Shown piece by piece: positions 9,078 to 16,906 of a DNA stretch of 64,000 nucleotides. The stretch is from JANSWY01 sp965267245 (GTDB lineage: Bacteria; Bacteroidota; Bacteroidia; Cytophagales; Cyclobacteriaceae), in assembly GCA_965267245.1 (NCBI GenBank), contig OZ253939.1, forward strand, positions 3,410,001 through 3,474,000, given 5' to 3'. How positions within the stretch are numbered: position 1 is the first letter of the stretch; every line of letters starts with the position of its first letter. The position numbers and the translations under genes are program-made. Under the pieces are notes generated by a model. The model searched no databases and had not been told where the DNA came from. It worked only from the letters and a program-made list of their open reading frames with translations.

Positions 9078-9158
9078 TTTTGTTTAACCAAATATACTAA
9101 TTAGTTAAACAAAAAAACAAATATTTGTTTAACTTTTATGTATATACATTAAACAAAA
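9078..9158. promoter_or_regulatory. Array of four phased TGTTTAAC operators around the sigma/crt promoter
   Basis: Four copies of TGTTTAAC in alternating orientation lie at 9081-9088, 9104-9111 (GTTAAACA), 9126-9133 and 9148-9155 (ATTAAACA, one change). Centres are 23, 22 and 22 bp apart, that is two helical turns. The first pair makes a perfect 11-bp inverted repeat with a 15-bp spacer. The second pair is a weaker one with a 14-bp spacer. The sites lie 18-92 bp before the sigma-factor start. The adjacent MerR-type protein is the obvious candidate to bind them, but binding is inference. Confidence 0.75.
9089..9096 (-). promoter_or_regulatory. Candidate Bacteroidota -7 element of the sigma/crt operon
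   Basis: On the minus strand this reads TATATTTG, an exact match to the Bacteroidota TAnnTTTG -7 consensus. A TTTG lies 21 nt upstream as a possible -33. The element sits between the arms of the first operator inverted repeat (9078-9088 and 9104-9114), so a bound repressor would cover it. The predicted transcript start is ~20 nt before the sigma-factor ATG at 9063. Confidence 0.6.
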
Positions 9159-9256
9159 ATAGTGAATTGCAGCAAAATTTACTTGAATTGTTAATACAAT
9201 AAAGCTTATACAGCAAACAAATCACTCAAATTTGAATGATTCCTACTAATCTATTT

Positions 9257-9264
9257 TGTTTAAC
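9257..9264. promoter_or_regulatory. Fifth TGTTTAAC site, just after the MerR gene stop
   Basis: An outlying exact TGTTTAAC (inside TTTTGTTTAACTT) lies 109 bp from the last site of the main array, close to five 22-bp steps, and 10 bp beyond the MerR-gene stop at 9274. It could be an auxiliary site for looping or oligomer binding, or chance in AT-rich DNA. Confidence 0.4.
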
Positions 9265-9273
9265 TTATTTTAA

Positions 9274-10170
9274 TTATTGCTCTACAAAGGAGTGTTCTTC
9301 AACGAATTCAATCAATTCCTGAATTTGATTGAATACAATAACATTAGCTGCTGGCTCAATGCCCTGACCTACTACCTGAAACCCAGAGATTAGGATGGTG
9401 GATTCCGGAAAACTTTTAGACAGCCGGTCGACATATTGTTGAATTTTCGAACTTGTTGGATAACTCGTAGCTATGGTTATCAGATAGTCTGGTTGGTGAA
9501 TGTCATACACTTCCTTCAGATCGATCAGAGGAAGAGATTGCCCCAGATAAACAGGAATGTTTTGCCTGGACTTTATAATGTAGGAAGCGAAAAGAAGACT
9601 TAACTCATGCAATTCATCCTCAGGCAGGAAAAGCATGTATTTTTTTGCATTGGCATTGTAAGCACTGTATTGGCCATCGATAGCCACAATGAGTTTTTGA
9701 CGGATAAGATTAGATATGAAGTGCTCCTGAGCAGGATTGATTGCACCTGTTTGCCAGAGAATTCCAATTTTTGACAGAAATGGGTAAACAATCTTCAACA
9801 TTGTTTTCTCAAACCCAATCTTGAGAATACTGGAGGATATGATTTTCTCAAACCTGTCCTCATCCATGTCAACCATAGCGATTGTAAGCGCATGCATTTG
9901 ATCAGGATAATTAAGGTCAGCTTCTGAAAGACGGATGACCTCACGCTGAATCTCACCCTCACTCATTTTCGCAATCTTAGAAATTTTGAATCCATTGTCT
10001 TTCAATAGAGAAACATTTAATATCAGCTTCAGATCACTATCATCATAGTATCTGATGTTGGTATCAGTACGTTTTGGTTGCACCAAATCATACCGTTGTT
10101 CCCATATCCTAATGGTGTGCGCCTTAATTCCGCTTATATGTTCAAGATCCTTGATGGAAAATGTAGTCAT
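9274..10170 (-). CDS. MerR-family regulator with B12-binding domain (CarH/LitR-like)
   Basis: The 298-aa protein has an N-terminal MerR winged helix (FSIKDLEHISGIKAHTIRIW, residues 4-23, then RYYDDSDL). A helical linker follows, then a C-terminal cobalamin-binding Rossmann domain (~170-295). Two features of light-sensing CarH proteins are visible: the Wx9EH cap motif (Trp139, Glu149-His150) and an ExHxx(G) lower-ligand motif, here Glu186-x-His188-x-x-Ser191 with Ser for Gly. In CarH, AdoCbl keeps a DNA-bound tetramer in the dark and light breaks it. The place between the cruF-like gene and the sigma/crt operon fits a light-controlled carotenoid repressor. The function is inferred from family and context. 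Confidence 0.87.
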   Translation of the reverse strand: MTTFSIKDLEHISGIKAHTIRIWEQRYDLVQPKRTDTNIRYYDDSDLKLILNVSLLKDNGFKISKIAKMSEGEIQREVIRLSEADLNYPDQMHALTIAMVDMDEDRFEKIISSSILKIGFEKTMLKIVYPFLSKIGILWQTGAINPAQEHFISNLIRQKLIVAIDGQYSAYNANAKKYMLFLPEDELHELSLLFASYIIKSRQNIPVYLGQSLPLIDLKEVYDIHQPDYLITIATSYPTSSKIQQYVDRLSKSFPESTILISGFQVVGQGIEPAANVIVFNQIQELIEFVEEHSFVEQ

Positions 10171-10247
10171 CTACTCCTCTCTTTTCTCCTTTAAACGCTT
10201 GTCAACGTAGTAACTTAAAATTAGCAAAAATGTTTATTTAATTTTTC

Positions 10248-10889
10248 TTAAATAATATTCAATATACCAAAGAAGAGTACCTGTGAAACAAACACATACA
10301 CCCCATATACCTCCGCATCTTTTACTAATCGGGAATTGAACTGAACAATGATCTGCACAAAAAATGATATCACAAACCACCCTACATAATTGCTCATAGG
10401 TATTGTTCCGTCTCGCCAACCCCAATAATTGTATTGCATAGCCACTGGTTCAATCACAAAATCCAAGGCCACCATTAAACTGGCACCAAATATCGCTTTG
10501 AGCCCAGGATGAATTGACGGCAACAAGCCATTAACCACAGCCGCAGTAGCCAATGTAAGAATGATCCAATTGATCCCTATCATTATCGGAACACCCCATA
10601 ATTTTATTCCAAGTGACGTCCCATAAGCGTAATCCCCGAAGATTATGCCAAAATTTGCTCCGAGTAATTCAGCAACAAATCCTATCATAAAGATTAGTCC
10701 AAAGACAATGAATAATTTCCTCTCACTTTTAAGTAAAATGCCCCAAAAAGCGAAAACCATTATAAGATTGAAGGGCGTCAAAAAGAGAAACCAGGATCTT
10801 GTGAAGTCCAGCTGATACCCCATAATACCCACTATATGGAGAATAATTACAATTACACCGGCTGTCTTTTCATTTAGTGGTAATTTCAT
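10248..10889 (-). CDS. cruF: Carotenoid biosynthesis membrane protein, CruF-like
   Basis: ATG 10889 (MKLPLNEKTAG) is chosen over a TTG six codons upstream. The ~213-aa protein is almost wholly membrane-embedded (about seven helices) and matches the PF04240 type carotenoid protein family: GANFGIIFGDYAYG near residue 75 and ALDFVIEPVAMQYNYWGW near 140. CruF members hydrate the psi end of monocyclic carotenoids (1',2'-hydratase), as in saproxanthin and myxol pathways of Bacteroidota. It lies 77 bp before the MerR gene on the same strand. The hydratase role is family-based, and some PF04240 proteins have other carotenoid roles. Confidence 0.8.
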   Translation of the reverse strand: MKLPLNEKTAGVIVIILHIVGIMGYQLDFTRSWFLFLTPFNLIMVFAFWGILLKSERKLFIVFGLIFMIGFVAELLGANFGIIFGDYAYGTSLGIKLWGVPIMIGINWIILTLATAAVVNGLLPSIHPGLKAIFGASLMVALDFVIEPVAMQYNYWGWRDGTIPMSNYVGWFVISFFVQIIVQFNSRLVKDAEVYGVYVFVSQVLFFGILNII

Positions 10890-10920
10890 CTTTCTTTGTT
10901 CACACAAAAGCTAATAACCC

Positions 10921-11235
10921 ATGATCCTTTATAATGTTACGGTAAATATAGATTTTGATGTGGAAGAAGAGTGGAGAACCTGGATGAAAGATGTTCATAT
11001 TCCAGATGTCATGAGCACAGGGCTCTTCAGCCAAAATAAGTTCTACAAACTACTTGGAGAAGTTCCAGAAGCCAATGGAGCTACTTATTCAATTCAATAT
11101 TTTGCTCAAAACATCACGGATGTTAACAATTACCTGGAAAACCATGCTCCGAAGCTGATTCAAGAACACATGGCTAAATACAAGAACAAGCATGTGTCTT
11201 TTAGGACATTGTTGCAAGAAGTGATTGAAGAGTAA
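10921..11235 (+). CDS. DUF4286 family protein
   Basis: This 104-aa cytosolic protein looks like a ferredoxin-like, dimeric alpha-beta barrel fold: a beta strand (MILYNVTVNIDFDVEEEW), then HIPDVMSTGLFSQNKFYKLL, then a C-terminal helix and strand. Members of DUF4286 are widespread in Bacteroidota and have no known function. It is divergent from the cruF-like gene, with only 31 bp between the starts, so the two may share a control region. Confidence 0.8.
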   Translation: MILYNVTVNIDFDVEEEWRTWMKDVHIPDVMSTGLFSQNKFYKLLGEVPEANGATYSIQYFAQNITDVNNYLENHAPKLIQEHMAKYKNKHVSFRTLLQEVIEE

Positions 11236-11241
11236 AGAAAA

Positions 11242-11264
11242 AGCCAACTCACAATGAATTGGCT
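11242..11264. terminator. Weak hairpin between convergent genes
   Basis: Arms AGCCAA (11242-11247) and TTGGCT (11259-11264) can pair over 6 bp between the stops of the DUF4286 gene and the convergent PLP-enzyme gene. The U-tract is poor, so the call is tentative. Confidence 0.35.
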
Positions 11265-11289
11265 CACAATCAACTACACTTAATCAAAC

Positions 11290-12555
11290 TTACACCATCA
11301 CTGGTGCTTTAATTCTATTCAAAGCACCTTCGATTTCCTTAATTAAATCCTCGTAGTGCTCAACCCCAACTGATAACCTGATCAAGCTACTAGTTATACC
11401 AAGTATGGCCTTATCTTCTGGAGCTACTCCTGCATGAGTCATGGTATCCGGGTGCTGAGCCAGGCTCTCGGTACTTCCTAAGCTGACGGCCAGTTTGATC
11501 AATTTAAGTCCATTCAGAAACTGAAATGCCTCATTCTCTCCCCCAACAACCTCAAACGCCAGCATAGCACCAGGAGATGTGTATTGCTTTTTGTAGGTTT
11601 TATAATCCCTATCACCAGGCTGAAGTAAACCCAGGTAATGCACATTATCCACAGCTGGATGATTGTTTAGAAACTCAGCTACTTTTTGAGCGTTTTTGGC
11701 TTGCTCTTCCATTCGGACTTTCAGTGTTTCCAGGCTTCTCAGAAGCAACCAACAGGTATGTGGACTTGCCATATTCCCTAGGAATGTTCTGAGTCCTCTA
11801 ACACGGGCTATCATTTCTGTACTTCCTAATACAGCCCCTGCAATTAAATCACTGTGACCACCAATGTATTTAGTAGCAGAATATATCACAAGATCAGCTC
11901 CTAACTGAATAGGGTGTGACCATAATGGTCCCATGTAAGTATTGTCAACCGCTAGCGGAATTGGCTTATCACATTCAAAGTATTTAGCGATCTCCTTACA
12001 CATTTGTACATCGATCAGGTCTCCTGTTGGGTTAGCAGGAGATTCCATATAGACCATTGACAACTTGTGAGCCATCCCACTTTCCTCTATTCTTTTGATG
12101 ATTTCTTCCTTTGTCTCTCCTGGCATAAAAGCTATACTTTTTACGCCTATATCTTTTAAGAAATAATGAATGAAATGGTCCGTGCCTCCATAAGTAGGGC
12201 TACTAAAAAGCAACAGATCTCCAGGTTTTAAAAACTCCAACAATGTTGTGCTAATGGCAGACATACCACTCTCAAATACTGCACAATCCTCAGCTTTATC
12301 CCATAAACAAAGTCTGTTTTCAAGAATTTCAAGATTGGGGTTATTTATTCTGCTGTAAATTAGACCAAGTTCTTCACCCTGAGACTTCTCCCTAAGGCCA
12401 TAGGCTACCTCAAAAAAAGCTTTCCCCTCCTCCGCAGTTTTGAATACAAAAGTGGATGTTTGAAAAATGGGGGATTTCACTGCTCCTTCAGATAACTCTG
12501 GTTTATAACCATAGCTCATCATGAGACTTTCTGGGCGCATGTTGTCTTTATTCAT
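11290..12555 (-). CDS. Cys/Met-metabolism PLP enzyme (methionine gamma-lyase / cystathionine gamma-synthase type)
   Basis: The 421-aa protein is a gamma-family PLP enzyme. It shows YSRINNPN, FESGMSAI, VDNTYMGPLWSHPIQLGADLV and the PLP-lysine motif SATKYIGGHSD (Lys ~230). The C-terminal LAVSLGSTESLAQHPDTMTH motif is typical. Close members are annotated as methionine gamma-lyase, cystathionine gamma-synthase or gamma-lyase, and the exact reaction cannot be told from sequence alone. It has a ~20-residue insertion after FEVAYGL before the tyrosine motif, common in Bacteroidota members. It is divergent from an Lrp-type regulator that may control it. An exact TAnnTTTG element (TAATTTTG, 12584-12591, minus strand) lies 29 bp upstream. 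Confidence 0.88.
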   Translation of the reverse strand: MNKDNMRPESLMMSYGYKPELSEGAVKSPIFQTSTFVFKTAEEGKAFFEVAYGLREKSQGEELGLIYSRINNPNLEILENRLCLWDKAEDCAVFESGMSAISTTLLEFLKPGDLLLFSSPTYGGTDHFIHYFLKDIGVKSIAFMPGETKEEIIKRIEESGMAHKLSMVYMESPANPTGDLIDVQMCKEIAKYFECDKPIPLAVDNTYMGPLWSHPIQLGADLVIYSATKYIGGHSDLIAGAVLGSTEMIARVRGLRTFLGNMASPHTCWLLLRSLETLKVRMEEQAKNAQKVAEFLNNHPAVDNVHYLGLLQPGDRDYKTYKKQYTSPGAMLAFEVVGGENEAFQFLNGLKLIKLAVSLGSTESLAQHPDTMTHAGVAPEDKAILGITSSLIRLSVGVEHYEDLIKEIEGALNRIKAPVMV

Positions 12556-12583
12556 TGTGCTATTTGCTGTTGTTTATTATAGA

Positions 12584-12591
12584 CAAAATTA
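12584..12591 (-). promoter_or_regulatory. Candidate -7 element of the PLP-enzyme gene
   Basis: On the minus strand this reads TAATTTTG, matching TAnnTTTG, 29 bp upstream of the ATG at 12555. No clear -33 TTTG at the expected distance is visible in the very AT-rich upstream DNA, so the call rests on the -7 match and position. Confidence 0.4.
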
Positions 12592-12719
12592 AAGATTGTA
12601 GGAATAATTTTTATAATTAAAATATATTTACCTATTTTTTCCTGCATTAACATATAATGAAAGTAATATTTACTTTACTCGCATTACCAAACAATGACTA
12701 CAAGGAAAAATTCCCGATT

Positions 12720-13178
12720 ATGAATCTTGACAAAACTGATAAACTGATATTAAATCAATTGCAGGAAGACGCAAAGCTCAATGTAAAGTCCATTGCTGAT
12801 AAACTGAGCCTCTCTAAAACACCCGTATATGACAGGATTAAGAAATATGAAAAGGAAGGAATCATTGAAAAGTATGTAGCAGTTCTCAATACCAAAAAAG
12901 TAACCAGCTCCATGGTAGTGTTTTGTTCTGTTTCTTTGGAGAATCAGAAACTGGAATACATTGAAAACTTTGATAAAGCGATAAGGGACCTACCAGAAGT
13001 AGTGGAGTGCTACCTAATGGGTGGCGCCAATGATTTTCTCCTGAAAGTTGTAGTTAAAGATTTGGATGCTTATCACAAGTTCTCTTCTGGTGTCCTCGCC
13101 GCACTTCCAAATGTGGGACAAATTAAAAGCACCTTTGTACTGAATGAAATAAAGAGGTCCTCAGTTTATCCAATCTAA
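12720..13178 (+). CDS. Lrp/AsnC family transcriptional regulator
   Basis: ATG 12720 (MNLDKTDKLIL) is chosen over an upstream start at 12657 because Lrp proteins begin at this L-D-x-x-D motif. The 152-aa protein has an N-terminal helix-turn-helix (NVKSIADKLSLSKTPVYDRI, ~20-40) and a C-terminal RAM/AsnC ligand domain with VVECYLMGGANDFLLKVVVKDL. It is divergent from the Cys/Met PLP-enzyme gene with ~165 bp between, so local amino-acid-responsive control is likely but not shown. Its stop overlaps the convergent SRPBCC gene by 4 bp. Confidence 0.92.
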   Translation: MNLDKTDKLILNQLQEDAKLNVKSIADKLSLSKTPVYDRIKKYEKEGIIEKYVAVLNTKKVTSSMVVFCSVSLENQKLEYIENFDKAIRDLPEVVECYLMGGANDFLLKVVVKDLDAYHKFSSGVLAALPNVGQIKSTFVLNEIKRSSVYPI

Positions 13179-13615
13179 CCTTCGGCTTCCGCAAATTTTT
13201 TGAAGGACTCCATATACTTCATGGATTGTTTCTTAAATGCCCCTGGCATCAAAAGACCCATTAGTTTCATAAATAACCCAGAAAAAATGAATTCCTGATA
13301 GGCGATGTACTTTGTAGAATTTTCATCCAATTCCTTGAATTGTACGACCATATTATTCACTACTCCCCTGGTTTCGTAGGAGCCTGTCATTTCATCCGGA
13401 AGGTTGTTAGTATGAACGGTCTCTACCATTTCAATGACCCTTTTCCCTTCATTAAAAACTAGTTTGGATTTGGCACCAGGTTTTCCCGGATCTCCTGAAA
13501 TATGTTCAAAACTTTCCAGCCCATTCATCCACTTCGGCATATTATCCGGATTTTCAAATAATTCTACCACTCGTTTACGAGGGAGCCCAATTGTAATTTC
13601 CACTGAGTATTTCAT
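13175..13615 (-). CDS. SRPBCC-fold protein (polyketide cyclase/START-like)
   Basis: This 146-aa soluble protein has the SRPBCC pattern: an N-terminal strand and helix (SVEITIGLPRKRVVELFENP), then NMPKWMNGLESFEHISG, then a hydrophobic ligand-cavity region and a final amphipathic helix. These proteins bind or act on hydrophobic small molecules, and the ligand is unknown. It overlaps the sulfurtransferase gene by 4 bp (ATGA), so it is translationally coupled as the last gene of the 16.8-13.2 kb set. Confidence 0.82.
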   Translation of the reverse strand: MKYSVEITIGLPRKRVVELFENPDNMPKWMNGLESFEHISGDPGKPGAKSKLVFNEGKRVIEMVETVHTNNLPDEMTGSYETRGVVNNMVVQFKELDENSTKYIAYQEFIFSGLFMKLMGLLMPGAFKKQSMKYMESFKKFAEAEG

Positions 13616-14445
13616 GATCGTTTATCGATTGGATTGTTCTTATTTGATGCCCATTCAGTCCAGGATCCATCATAGACTGCCCCTTTTTCATTTCCTGCAA
13701 GTTCATTCGCTACATAAATAATACAGGCTGTCAAACCGGAACCACAACTAAACACCCTGGGCTCGATGCTTTGCGCTCCAAAGATTTCTTTCAGCTCTTC
13801 TGCTGACTTAAAATAACCATTATTCAGTACGGAACCAAAAGGAAGATTTACAGAACCAGGGATGTGTCCACTACTTAATCCCTCGCGGGGTTCCGGTGAT
13901 GTGCCATCAAACCTACCTGCAGACCTGGCGTCAAAAACCTGAAAGTTTTGATCTTCAATATTCTCAAGGAGATCTCTTTCATATTTCACAAGATCGGCGT
14001 TAAAGTGGGCCATAAAATTCCCCGACTCCAAACTTCGTTTCACTCTACTTTCAATCTTAAAATTAGAATTAGCCCATGCAGGCAAACCACCATCCAGCAC
14101 AGCAACATCGTGATGTCCCATTAGCTTAAATAACCAATACACCCTGGGGCTGTTGTATACACCAATATCATCGTAAACAACAATCTTTGAATCATCATTG
14201 ATCCCTAATAACTGAGCTTGTTTTTGAAATTGTTCAGATGAAGGCACAGTATTGGGCAGGGCACTTTCCTGATCACTGAATATTTTCAAATCGAAATGGA
14301 TAGCCCCTGGAATTTGATTACCCCTCAAGACTGATTCCCCAATAGAAACATTTTTCTCCTGACTTGCATCAAGTATGATCAGGTCCTTCATATTCAGGTT
14401 TTCACTCAACCATTCTACCGATACAATTGGCCCCATGCGTTTCAA
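13612..14445 (-). CDS. sseA: 3-mercaptopyruvate/thiosulfate sulfurtransferase (SseA type)
   Basis: The 277-aa protein has two rhodanese domains. The inactive N-terminal one (~7-125) includes DASQE and YDDIGVYNSPRVYWLFKLMGH. The C-terminal one (~150-270) has FDARSAGRFDGTSPEPREGL and the catalytic loop CGSGLTAC with Cys234. The CGSGxTA loop is typical of mercaptopyruvate sulfurtransferases rather than the CRxGx[R/T] rhodanese loop, so 3-mercaptopyruvate is the likelier donor. It has 4-bp overlaps both with the upstream hydrolase gene and with the downstream SRPBCC gene. Confidence 0.9.
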   Translation of the reverse strand: MKRMGPIVSVEWLSENLNMKDLIILDASQEKNVSIGESVLRGNQIPGAIHFDLKIFSDQESALPNTVPSSEQFQKQAQLLGINDDSKIVVYDDIGVYNSPRVYWLFKLMGHHDVAVLDGGLPAWANSNFKIESRVKRSLESGNFMAHFNADLVKYERDLLENIEDQNFQVFDARSAGRFDGTSPEPREGLSSGHIPGSVNLPFGSVLNNGYFKSAEELKEIFGAQSIEPRVFSCGSGLTACIIYVANELAGNEKGAVYDGSWTEWASNKNNPIDKRS

Positions 14446-15344
14446 ATTTTTTGAGTGTTTAAAAAGTCAAATATATACTCAAAGAATACATCAGGGCGAT
14501 CCAGCCAACCATAGTGTCCGCAGTTCTCCAGTACTATAAGCTCTGAATTCACCATCAGATTTCTTGATTTCTCAGAAATCTGTGTCGGAATAATATCTGA
14601 ATCTCCCTGGATAATCAGCACCGGTTTTTCAAAATCAATAAGCTGAGGTTTACAATCAAAATCAATGGCCCTCATATTCTGGAATACCAGCCCATTCACC
14701 GTCATGTTACTTTGCGTAAGCCGATGAGCGATCCTGGGTACATGAATTTGATTATATAAATAAGCAGGTGCCAAATGTTTTCCCCTATTATATCGGGCAT
14801 AATAGCTTGTATCACCTCTACTGATTCGGTTTGACCAGTAGTTCAAAGAATCATAATCATTTGGACTCAAATTTGATCGAATATTGATGGTGTTAAACAA
14901 TTCCATATCCACACCCCCCGAGGAAGATAAAATCATTGCATTTAATCTATCGGGATGATTTGAAGCATAATAACAAGCAAGCATACCACCAAAAGAATGT
15001 CCCAGAATAGTCCATTTATCAATCGCTTCTGCTTCTCTGATTTTCTCAATATCAGAAAGCATCAGATCAAGCGTAATTGTTTGAGTACTTAACTGAGGAA
15101 TAATAGACTTCCCTGTTCCTCTTTGGTCATAAATAATCACCTTGTGGTCAATTGACAATTGATAGGCCAGGTCTTCAAAACCATTACTATTCATCCCTGG
15201 TCCACCATTGATCACAAGAAGTGGTTTTCCCTCACCAAACGTTCTGTAATGTATGGTGGAAGATCCCTCTTCCAGGAATTTGCTTTCCTGTGAAAAACAG
15301 ACAGTAGCAAGCATTACAAAACCCAGGCAAAGTGTTTTTCTCAT
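14442..15344 (-). CDS. Secreted alpha/beta hydrolase, proline iminopeptidase-like (S33)
   Basis: The start is placed at ATG 15344 (MRKTLCLGFVMLATVCFSQ), a signal peptide, 1 bp after the stop of the amine-oxidase gene. A longer frame from 15425 would run inside that gene. The ~300-aa protein has the S33 pattern: VINGGPGMNSNGF oxyanion loop, IYDQRGTGKS, the nucleophile elbow GHSFGG, an acid Asp in IIQGDSDIIP, and His in CGHYGW. Substrate is unknown, but proline-iminopeptidase-like peptidases cleave N-terminal residues of short peptides. Coupling to an exported amine oxidase suggests use of external peptides or amino compounds. Confidence 0.85.
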   Translation of the reverse strand: MRKTLCLGFVMLATVCFSQESKFLEEGSSTIHYRTFGEGKPLLVINGGPGMNSNGFEDLAYQLSIDHKVIIYDQRGTGKSIIPQLSTQTITLDLMLSDIEKIREAEAIDKWTILGHSFGGMLACYYASNHPDRLNAMILSSSGGVDMELFNTINIRSNLSPNDYDSLNYWSNRISRGDTSYYARYNRGKHLAPAYLYNQIHVPRIAHRLTQSNMTVNGLVFQNMRAIDFDCKPQLIDFEKPVLIIQGDSDIIPTQISEKSRNLMVNSELIVLENCGHYGWLDRPDVFFEYIFDFLNTQKI

Positions 15345-15345
15345 T

Positions 15346-16821
15346 TTACAAATCATTAATTTCTTTGGCACATCTTGCACCTGATTCAAGTGCTCCCTGC
15401 ATCCAACCATGATAAGCCGATGCATGCTCGCCTGCTATGTAAATTCTTCCTTCTGGCTTGAAGAGTGTTTGCAACATATTGGTCATTTGCCCCACCTCGC
15501 CAATTGAATGTGCCCCCAAAGACCAGGGATCCTCTCCCCAGCACTTGGTATATCCACCTTCATAAACCCTTCTGATTCCTGGGAATACCTCGTCAATATG
15601 ATTCATTGAAAACTCAAGGCGTTCTTCATCTGTGAGCTCTGCAAGTTTCTTCCGACTATCATTATGTTTGATGTAATTGGCGATCATCCCTCTTTTCCCA
15701 TCCACCTCATACATGGGATCCCATATTTCAGTGGGTTGATCGGTTGCGGCAAAACCATTAAATCCTTCCTCCTTCCAGTACCGATCTGATACCTGCAAAA
15801 TACTACGGGAAAGGTCCCAATAACCATAATTATTGACTGCATTCTGCTTTTCCTGAGAAAAGGTTTCTACAACATCCATATTTCTTAAAACTGTTAAGGG
15901 AAGCGTGCAGATCAAGTAGTCCGCCGAATAAGTGATGTTCTCTCTTGTTTGCTCTACAGTAACAAATACTTTTTCATTTGTTTGTTGAATATCTAATACC
16001 TTTTGCCCATACAGAATATAATCTGATATTTCTTGTGCCATATTGGTCGGGATAAGATCATTTCCTCCTACCACTTTTACACGTGGCGCACCAAATGACA
16101 GACTAAACTCCCTCATTGATTCCAGTACCGACATATTCATCTCAGCACCTTCCTTTTCCCATCCTATGAATAATATATCGGCAATCTGTGAACTGTAACC
16201 CTGATCTCTCAAATACCCCTTGAATGAAAAATTATCAAAGGACTTGATCGCATCAGAAGGCCAATCAAGTTTTGTAGGGTCTCCCAGCTGGCGCATAATA
16301 GGTTCGAAAGGTTGAGCCACTATATTTTGCCAACCGAGTTTGTATTCTTTCCCTTTCAGTTTTAAAGGATAATCTTCCAACGGTACAGGAGTGGTGGCCG
16401 TATGCTTCATTCGTTTTCCCTTCATATACTGAATAAATGTTCCTTCAGTAGGGTTGAAAGGCACTGTTTGAAGACCATATTTATTGATGTACTTCATGGT
16501 CCAGTCGTGATTCTCCGGAATTCTGGCTGCACCTAAATCTGCGTAGAGCCCTGGTGCCAATGGTGACCGTAATGTCTGAACTCTCCCTCCAGCCCTCATT
16601 CTTCCCTCCAAAATCGTCACATCATGCCCCTGACCAATTAACTCAATTCCCGCAGACATCCCAGCCATTCCAGCTCCTATGATTAATACTTTCTTACGTT
16701 CGCCACGCCTTGTTGAGAGCTTATTATTAGCCGATAAAACCGGGACATTTGGTAGAAGTGTGGCACTTCCGGAAAGCGCAGCTAGTCTCAAAAAATTCCT
16801 ACGTGTGAAATGTGTCTTCAT
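15346..16821 (-). CDS. Flavin monoamine oxidase family protein, Tat-exported
   Basis: The 491-aa protein begins with a twin-arginine signal (TRRNFLRLAALS, Arg7-Arg8), so a folded flavoprotein is probably exported. The FAD-binding motif is IIGAGMAGMSAG (~47-58), followed by EGRMRAGGRVQT and the substrate-side ADLGAARIPENHDW. The C-terminal YIAGEHASAYHGWMQGALESG closes the FAD site, as in L-amino-acid oxidases and monoamine oxidases. It is the first gene of a run with the S33 hydrolase, sulfurtransferase and SRPBCC genes. The oxidised substrate cannot be read from sequence. Confidence 0.9.
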   Translation of the reverse strand: MKTHFTRRNFLRLAALSGSATLLPNVPVLSANNKLSTRRGERKKVLIIGAGMAGMSAGIELIGQGHDVTILEGRMRAGGRVQTLRSPLAPGLYADLGAARIPENHDWTMKYINKYGLQTVPFNPTEGTFIQYMKGKRMKHTATTPVPLEDYPLKLKGKEYKLGWQNIVAQPFEPIMRQLGDPTKLDWPSDAIKSFDNFSFKGYLRDQGYSSQIADILFIGWEKEGAEMNMSVLESMREFSLSFGAPRVKVVGGNDLIPTNMAQEISDYILYGQKVLDIQQTNEKVFVTVEQTRENITYSADYLICTLPLTVLRNMDVVETFSQEKQNAVNNYGYWDLSRSILQVSDRYWKEEGFNGFAATDQPTEIWDPMYEVDGKRGMIANYIKHNDSRKKLAELTDEERLEFSMNHIDEVFPGIRRVYEGGYTKCWGEDPWSLGAHSIGEVGQMTNMLQTLFKPEGRIYIAGEHASAYHGWMQGALESGARCAKEINDL

Positions 16822-16906
16822 AGATCAAAGTGTTTGACTGATTTAAATCTAACCTTTTTTGAACACTTCTTATTTCTAAAAAATCGTTATTTTTCACTTT
16901 GATTTT

